The notes below the pieces were generated by a model. It was not told where the DNA came from. It saw only the letters and a list, made by a program, of their open reading frames with translations, and searched no databases. Of a stretch of DNA of 64,000 nt, positions 59,782 to 64,000 are shown in pieces; the first letter of the stretch is position 1, and every line of letters starts with the position of its first letter. Position numbers and translations under genes: made by a program. The stretch spans positions 1 through 64,000 of the forward strand of contig CANNFA010000008.1 of the NCBI GenBank assembly GCA_947503765.1, written 5' to 3'. The stretch is from an uncultured Paracoccaceae bacterium. GTDB taxonomy: Bacteria > Pseudomonadota > Alphaproteobacteria > Rhodobacterales > Rhodobacteraceae.

Positions 59782-61170
59782 ATGTTCCAACGCGTCGAGA
59801 TTCCGCTGTGGCTGCTGATCCTGATCCTGCTGTTCGCGGCGGTCACGTTCCTGTCGCATTTCCTGTTTCCCTCGGTGCGCTGGTTCTTTCGCCGCCGCAT
59901 GGAACGCGCGGTGGCCGAGCTGAACAAGCGGCTGGAACGCCCCATCCAGCCGTTCAAGCTGGCCCGGCGCTTCGACACGGTGCAGCGGCTGGTCTATGAC
60001 CGCGAGGTGATGGCGGCCATCGCCGAGCACGCCGCCGAGGAGGGCATCCCCGAGAACGTGGCGATGGAGCGGGCCCGGCGATATGCGCGCGAAATCGTGC
60101 CGTCCTTTTCCACGCTGGTCTATTACCGGGTCACGATCCGCATTGCCCGCTGGCTCAGCCGCAAGCTTTACGATGTGCGGGTCGGCGGGTCCGAGGGCGG
60201 CGCGCTGCAAAAGCTGGACCCCGACGCGACGGTGATCTTCGTGATGAACCACCGCTCGAACATGGATTACGTGCTGATCACCTATCTTGTCGCCGAAAAC
60301 TCGGCGCTGTCCTACGCGGTGGGCGAATGGGCGCGGGTCTGGCCGCTATCCTGGCTGATCCGGTCGATGGGCGCCTATTTCATCCGCCGCCGGTCGCGCA
60401 ACGCGCTCTATCGCCGGGTGCTGGCGCGCTATGTGCAGATGGCGACCGAGGCGGGGGTGACGCAGGCGTTTTTCCCCGAGGGCGGGCTGAGCCTGGATGG
60501 CCGGGTGGGGCCGCCGAAGCTGGGGCTGCTCAGCTACGTTCTGTCGGCGTTCAACCCGGATGGCGGGCGCGACGTGGTGTTCGTGCCGGTGGCGCTGAAC
60601 TACGACCGGGTGCTGGAGGACCGCCTGCTGACCGAGGCGGCGGCAGAGGGCGAGCGGCGGTTTCGCGGCTCGATCGGCAATGCCGTGCGCTTCGTGATCC
60701 GCTATGTCTGGCGGCGCTGGCGCGGGCAGGCGGTGCGCTTCGGCCATGCCGGGGTGCGGTTCGGTGCGCCGCTGTCGCTACGTGCCTACCTGGCGGAGCA
60801 TCCGGGCCGCGACGTGAAAGAGGTCGGCCGCGAATTGCGCGCCCGGATCCGCGCGGTGCTGCCGGTTCTGGCGGCGCCGCTGGTCGCCTTTCTCGTGCGC
60901 AGCGATGGGCCGCTGCCGCGCGCCGCGCTGGTCGCCGCCGCGCAGGAGGTGCTTGACGGGCTGCCCGATCCGCTGGTCGGCCGCGATGCCGAAGCGGTGG
61001 TGGCGCAGGGCCTGGCCAACCTGACCTCGCGCGCGATTGTCGAGGAGACCGGCGGTAACATTCGCGCTGTCCCGGCAAATGCGGCCCTGCTGGATTATTA
61101 CGCCAATTCGGCCGCCCAAGGGGTGGATCTGGCCGTATCGCCGCCCGGCGTCGAATTCGAGACGACATAA
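59782..61170 (+). CDS. Membrane glycerol-phosphate-type acyltransferase (PlsB/PlsC superfamily)
   Basis: A 462-residue membrane-bound acyltransferase. It starts with one hydrophobic segment (LWLLILILLFAAVTFLSHFL), then catalytic HRSNMD (157-162, H-x4-D) and the second motif FPEGG near 231. The C-terminal part contains alpha-helical regions unlike small PlsC proteins; larger PlsB-like relatives occur in proteobacteria. It transfers acyl groups to a phospholipid precursor. It separates divergent ecm and ccr, which makes its tie to that pathway unclear. Confidence 0.83.
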   Translation: MFQRVEIPLWLLILILLFAAVTFLSHFLFPSVRWFFRRRMERAVAELNKRLERPIQPFKLARRFDTVQRLVYDREVMAAIAEHAAEEGIPENVAMERARRYAREIVPSFSTLVYYRVTIRIARWLSRKLYDVRVGGSEGGALQKLDPDATVIFVMNHRSNMDYVLITYLVAENSALSYAVGEWARVWPLSWLIRSMGAYFIRRRSRNALYRRVLARYVQMATEAGVTQAFFPEGGLSLDGRVGPPKLGLLSYVLSAFNPDGGRDVVFVPVALNYDRVLEDRLLTEAAAEGERRFRGSIGNAVRFVIRYVWRRWRGQAVRFGHAGVRFGAPLSLRAYLAEHPGRDVKEVGRELRARIRAVLPVLAAPLVAFLVRSDGPLPRAALVAAAQEVLDGLPDPLVGRDAEAVVAQGLANLTSRAIVEETGGNIRAVPANAALLDYYANSAAQGVDLAVSPPGVEFETT

Positions 61171-61194
61171 AATTACCGAAAATAAACCTGTGGG

Positions 61195-61206
61195 GTTGCA
61201 AAGTTT
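61195..61206 (+). promoter_or_regulatory. RamB-like box before ccr
   Basis: GTTGCAAAGTTT differs at two of twelve positions from the RamB-type site TTTGCAAACTTT known in Corynebacterium. RamB activates ethylmalonyl-CoA pathway genes in Paracoccus, but its site there is not confirmed here. 74 bases before the ccr start. Confidence 0.35.
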
Positions 61207-61279
61207 CGTATCGGACTCTATCCGAAGGGTGAGGCGCCGCGCTGTTGCGGCGTGGCACGACCGGCAAGGAGACCCGACG

Positions 61280-62566
61280 ATGGCCTTGGACAGCAAGCCC
61301 GCGACCGCCACCGACGACATGCCCGGAAAGGACCTGTACGAGGTGGGAGAGATCCCGCCGCTGGGTCACGTCCCCGCGCAGATGCACGCCTGGGCGATCC
61401 GCCGCGAGCGGCACGGCGAGCCGGAGCAGTCGATGCAGATCGAGGTGGTGGACACGCCCCGCGTCGGCAGCCATGACGTGCTGGTCTTGGTGATGGCCGC
61501 GGGGGTCAACTACAACGGCGTCTGGGCCGGCCTGGGCGTTCCGATCAGCCCGTTCGACGTGCACGGCGCCGAGTATCACATCGCCGGGTCCGATGCCTCG
61601 GGCATCGTCTGGGCGGTGGGCGACAAGGTGCGCCGCTGGAAGGTCGGCGACGAGGTGGTGATCCACTGCAACCAGGATGACGGCGACGACGAGGCGTGCA
61701 ACGGCGGCGATCCGATGTTCTCGGACAGCCAGCGGATCTGGGGCTACGAGACCCCGGACGGGTCCTTCGCGCAGTTCACCTGCGTGCAGTCGCAACAGCT
61801 GATGCCGCGCCCGCGGCACCTGACCTGGGAGGAAAGCGCCTGCTACACGCTGACGCTGGCCACCGCCTGGCGGATGCTGTTCGGCCACCACCCGCATGAC
61901 CTGAAACCCGGCCAGAACGTGCTGGTCTGGGGCGCGTCGGGCGGGCTGGGAAGCTTTGCGATCCAGCTGATCAACACCGCCGGCGGCAATGCGATCGGCG
62001 TCATCTCGGACGAGGACAAGCGCGATTTCGTCATGGGGCTGGGCGCGAAGGGCGTCATCAACCGGCGCGATTTCGATTGCTGGGGCCAGTTGCCCAAGGT
62101 GAACACGCCCGAATACAAGACGTGGTTCACCGAGGTGCGCAAGTTCGGCAAGGCGATCTGGGACATCACCGGCAAGGGCGTGAATGTCGACATGGTGTTC
62201 GAGCATCCGGGCGAGGCGACGTTCCCCGTCTCGACCTTCGTGGTCAAGAAGGGCGGCATGGTGGTGATCTGCGCCGGGACCACCGGCTACAACCTGACGC
62301 TCGATGCGCGCTATCTGTGGATGCACCAGAAGCGCATCCAGGGCAGCCATTTCGCCCACCTGAAACAGGCGGCGTCGGCGAACAAGCTGATGGTCGAACG
62401 GCGCATCGACCCCTGCATGTCCGAGGTGTTCCCCTGGGCCGACATCCCCGCCGCCCACACCAAGATGCTGCGCAACGAGCATCGGCCGGGCAACATGGCG
62501 GTGCTGGTCCAGGCCCCGAAGACCGGGCTGCGCACGCTGGAGGATGCGCGCGAGGCGGGGCGCTGA
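61280..62566 (+). CDS. ccr: Crotonyl-CoA carboxylase/reductase
   Basis: A 428-residue NADPH enzyme of the MDR superfamily that reduces and carboxylates crotonyl-CoA to ethylmalonyl-CoA, the key step of the ethylmalonyl-CoA pathway. NADPH motif GASGGLGSF (218-226), GVNYNGVWAG, and the family block QRIWGYETPDGSFAQFTCVQ. AAGGAGA precedes the ATG by 9 bases. A clear terminator follows, so the transcript ends here. Confidence 0.97.
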   Translation: MALDSKPATATDDMPGKDLYEVGEIPPLGHVPAQMHAWAIRRERHGEPEQSMQIEVVDTPRVGSHDVLVLVMAAGVNYNGVWAGLGVPISPFDVHGAEYHIAGSDASGIVWAVGDKVRRWKVGDEVVIHCNQDDGDDEACNGGDPMFSDSQRIWGYETPDGSFAQFTCVQSQQLMPRPRHLTWEESACYTLTLATAWRMLFGHHPHDLKPGQNVLVWGASGGLGSFAIQLINTAGGNAIGVISDEDKRDFVMGLGAKGVINRRDFDCWGQLPKVNTPEYKTWFTEVRKFGKAIWDITGKGVNVDMVFEHPGEATFPVSTFVVKKGGMVVICAGTTGYNLTLDARYLWMHQKRIQGSHFAHLKQAASANKLMVERRIDPCMSEVFPWADIPAAHTKMLRNEHRPGNMAVLVQAPKTGLRTLEDAREAGR

Positions 62567-62601
62567 CGCGGCGCGCACCGGTTGCCCACATGGCCCCTTT
62601 T

Positions 62602-62627
62602 CGCCCGGCCCTGCGCCGGGCGTTTTC
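62602..62627 (+). terminator. Intrinsic terminator of ccr
   Basis: CGCCCGGC, loop CCTGC, GCCGGGCG, then TTTTC. Perfect 8-bp stem, 35 bases past the ccr stop. Confidence 0.85.
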
Positions 62628-62750
62628 GCGTCCGCCGAATCACCCCGTGCGGGACGCCGCAATATCCCGGCTGGCGGCAGGCCGGGCGGTTTCGTTCAAT
62701 CCGTTGAATTCATGCGATATTCGGCTTTTCAATCACTTGTTAACCCCGGC

Positions 62751-62768
62751 CTCCCCATTTTCGGGGAG
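62751..62768 (+). promoter_or_regulatory. Hairpin covering a ribosome-binding site before the leader ORF
   Basis: CTCCCC, loop ATTTTC, GGGGAG. The right arm GGGGAG is a good Shine-Dalgarno sequence for the ATG at 62776, so the hairpin would hide it. Upstream DNA is AT-rich (62690-62750) and may hold the promoter. Confidence 0.5.
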
Positions 62769-62775
62769 TACCAAA

Positions 62776-62832
62776 ATGCGAATGGATCGAAATAACCTTC
62801 CAGTTGTATGCTGGTTCTTAAGACTTCGTTAA
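62776..62832 (+). CDS. Possible 18-codon leader ORF ahead of the quorum-sensing genes
   Basis: ATG follows GGGGAG at a spacing of 7 bases and reads MRMDRNNLPVVCWFLRLR, then TAA. It lies 22 bases before the next ORF. Its ribosome-binding site lies in a small hairpin. A short basic/hydrophobic peptide in this position could be a regulatory leader, a small protein, or nothing. It overlaps the candidate palindromic box 62794-62816. Confidence 0.4.
   Translation: MRMDRNNLPVVCWFLRLR
62794..62816 (+). promoter_or_regulatory. Weak lux-box-like palindrome upstream of luxR
   Basis: AACC...GGTT ends with inner CCAG and CTGG: about 23 bases, imperfect. Size and place would suit a LuxR-type operator. 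Support is weak. Confidence 0.25.
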
Positions 62833-62854
62833 CCTTTCCCGAGGACAGATTGTG

Positions 62855-63043
62855 ATGGCAAACGACTGGATAATCGACGTTCTTGCGGACCTGAGGGCCT
62901 TTGCCACGAAAAACGGGCTCTCTAAGACGGCCGAACAGCTTGACGACGCCACGCTGATCGCCGCCCTCGAACTCGAATCGCACGAGGGGAGGCGAGCGTT
63001 ATCGTCACCGCGCAATGAAGGATCGGCTGGACTCGTTTATTGA
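62855..63043 (+). CDS. Small protein upstream of and overlapping luxR
   Basis: 62 residues. MANDWIIDVLADLRAFATKN, then GLSKTAEQLDDATLIAALEL. I recall similar short ORFs (DVLADLRTFA..LAEQLDDT) before luxR-type genes in Rhodobacterales. The start ATG follows AGGAC-like GAGGACA by about 8 bases; a GTG one codon upstream is possible. Its 3' end overlaps luxR by 29 bases, implying coupled translation. Function unknown. Confidence 0.7.
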   Translation: MANDWIIDVLADLRAFATKNGLSKTAEQLDDATLIAALELESHEGRRALSSPRNEGSAGLVY

Positions 63044-63728
63044 GAGGATCCAGGGCGTCGGCAGCTTCGACTGTCTTCAGGACAGCATTACCGAATTGCG
63101 CGACATCTACGATGTCGGGCATGTCATCTACCACTCGCTGAACGGGAAGGGGCAGCAATACGCTGCCCTGACCTACCCGGTCTCCTGGGTCGATCATTAC
63201 ATCGACCAGGATTATTCGCGCGTCGATCCGGTCGTGCAGGGATGCTGGCGCCGGTTCCACCCGGTCGACTGGCGGCGGCTCGACTGGTCGGGGAAACCGG
63301 CGCGCGATTTCCTGGCCGAGGCGCGCGATGCCGGGGTCGGCAACCAGGGCTTCACCGTCCCGATTCGCGGCCCGTCCGGCCAATTCGCGCTGTTCACAAT
63401 CTCCGACAGCCGCACCGACGCGCAATGGGAACGCTTCACCGAGGCTTCGGTGCGCGAGCTGATCCTGGCCGCGCATTACATCAACCAGAAGGCGCTGGAG
63501 CTGGACCGCGGCACCGACGAGCAGCCGATGCAGGCGCTCAGCCCGCGCGAGGTGGATGTCTGCACCCTGCTGGCCATGGGCTACAGCCGTGCGCAGGCGG
63601 CCGAATCGCTGTCGATCAGCGAACACACCCTGCGGGTCTATATCGAGGGCGCGCGCTTCAAGCTGGGGGCCTCCAACACCGTCCACGCCGTGGCGCGGGC
63701 GATGGTTCTGGGCCTTCTGGTGGTGTAG
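63015..63728 (+). CDS. luxR: LuxR-family quorum-sensing transcriptional regulator
   Basis: A 237-residue regulator. The autoinducer-binding domain keeps the invariant residues W58, Y62, D71, P72, W86 and G112, so it should bind an acyl-homoserine lactone. The C-terminal LuxR helix-turn-helix spans about 175-235 (LSPREVDVCTLLAMGYSRAQ, SISEHTLRVYIEGARFKLGA). luxI follows after 85 bases, so this is probably a full circuit. Confidence 0.95.
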   Translation: MKDRLDSFIERIQGVGSFDCLQDSITELRDIYDVGHVIYHSLNGKGQQYAALTYPVSWVDHYIDQDYSRVDPVVQGCWRRFHPVDWRRLDWSGKPARDFLAEARDAGVGNQGFTVPIRGPSGQFALFTISDSRTDAQWERFTEASVRELILAAHYINQKALELDRGTDEQPMQALSPREVDVCTLLAMGYSRAQAAESLSISEHTLRVYIEGARFKLGASNTVHAVARAMVLGLLVV

Positions 63729-63779
63729 GCGGCGCGCAACGGTCGGTGCCTTAACCCGCGTTTAAACATGAGAGGGCAG

Positions 63780-63804
63780 CCTTGCCTGCAGACACACTGC
63801 AAGG
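63780..63804 (+). promoter_or_regulatory. Inverted repeat covering the luxI ribosome-binding site
   Basis: CCTTGC (63780-63785) and GCAAGG (63799-63804) are exact inverted copies around a 13-base spacer. The right arm is part of the luxI Shine-Dalgarno AAGGAGG. It could be a lux box in DNA, an RNA hairpin in mRNA, or both. Confidence 0.55.
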
Positions 63805-63813
63805 AGGCTTCCC

Positions 63814-64000
63814 ATGCTTCGCTATGTTTACGGCGACGATCTGCACCGGCATCCCCGGCTGCTCGATACGATGTTCAGGCACCGCGCGGCCCAGTTCCGC
63901 GACCGGCTTGGCTGGCAGGTCACGGTCGACGCGCAAGGCCATGAACGCGACGGCTACGACGCGATGAACCCGCTATACGTGATCTGGGAACGCGCCGATG
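63814..64000 (+). CDS. luxI: LuxI-family acyl-homoserine lactone synthase (3' end outside window)
   Basis: The first 62 residues keep the invariant LuxI residues R24, F28 and W34 (FRHRAAQFRDRLGW) and acidic E44/D46/D49 in GHERDGYD. It makes an AHL from S-adenosylmethionine and an acyl-ACP. AAGGAGG lies 7 bases before the ATG. The acyl chain cannot be predicted from this part. Confidence 0.92.
   Translation, partial: MLRYVYGDDLHRHPRLLDTMFRHRAAQFRDRLGWQVTVDAQGHERDGYDAMNPLYVIWERAD

Overview
The window is high-GC alphaproteobacterial chromosome, most likely from the order Rhodobacterales (Rhodobacteraceae/Roseobacteraceae). The support is: a crotonyl-CoA carboxylase/reductase and ethylmalonyl-CoA mutase pair, Hint-domain and RTX secreted proteins, an Hsp20-DUF1150 pair, a LuxR/LuxI locus preceded by a small conserved-looking ORF, and interspersed intergenic elements built on CCTCCGGCGGGGATATTT. 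No rRNA, tRNA or CRISPR array was seen. Species cannot be named from the sequence alone.

Positions 1 to about 6300 are accessory DNA. They start with the tail of an IS66-type transposase, an internally deleted IS1380-type element (16-bp inverted repeats, TTAG target duplication) and a decayed IS5-type transposase. Next comes a compact leftward module: tyrosine integrase, unknown protein, AlpA-like regulator, primase-helicase fusion, and a dense cluster of CCCCACC/GGTGGGG heptamers just beyond the primase-helicase gene. This layout resembles a P4-like satellite or integrative replicon. It abuts a short lipoprotein gene that looks 3'-truncated, which suggests the insertion site. The far end of the module lies outside the window or is lost among the IS remnants.

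From about 6.8 kb onward the DNA is ordinary chromosome. Leftward blocks include pxpB-pxpC-pxpA with an oxidoreductase (5-oxoproline use), a YcgN-like protein with ribF, a NagD-like phosphatase, a Mn-pyrophosphatase, purE-purK, gdhA, a fused sat-cysC, trxB, lgt-midA-pgeF, tdk, and ettA. Rightward blocks include groES-groEL (sigma-70 promoter, CIRCE operator, terminator), hsp20-DUF1150, an Lrp regulator, an Fsr-like exporter, ubiK-like, ybjN-like and proC genes, a ParA-like ATPase, nadD-dacB, lysS, and a large beta-helix protein.

Three tandem genes for small secreted six-cysteine (PAN/apple-like) proteins lie at 21.7-22.7 kb. A divergent HupE-like transporter/DUF4198 pair lies at 41.6-43.6 kb.

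The right end carries ecm (leftward), a membrane acyltransferase and ccr (rightward), which are central to C2 assimilation through the ethylmalonyl-CoA pathway. It finishes with a quorum-sensing locus: a possible 18-codon leader ORF, a 62-residue ORF overlapping luxR, luxR, and the start of luxI, whose ribosome-binding site lies inside an inverted repeat. Assignments rest on motifs and family memory only; no database search was run.
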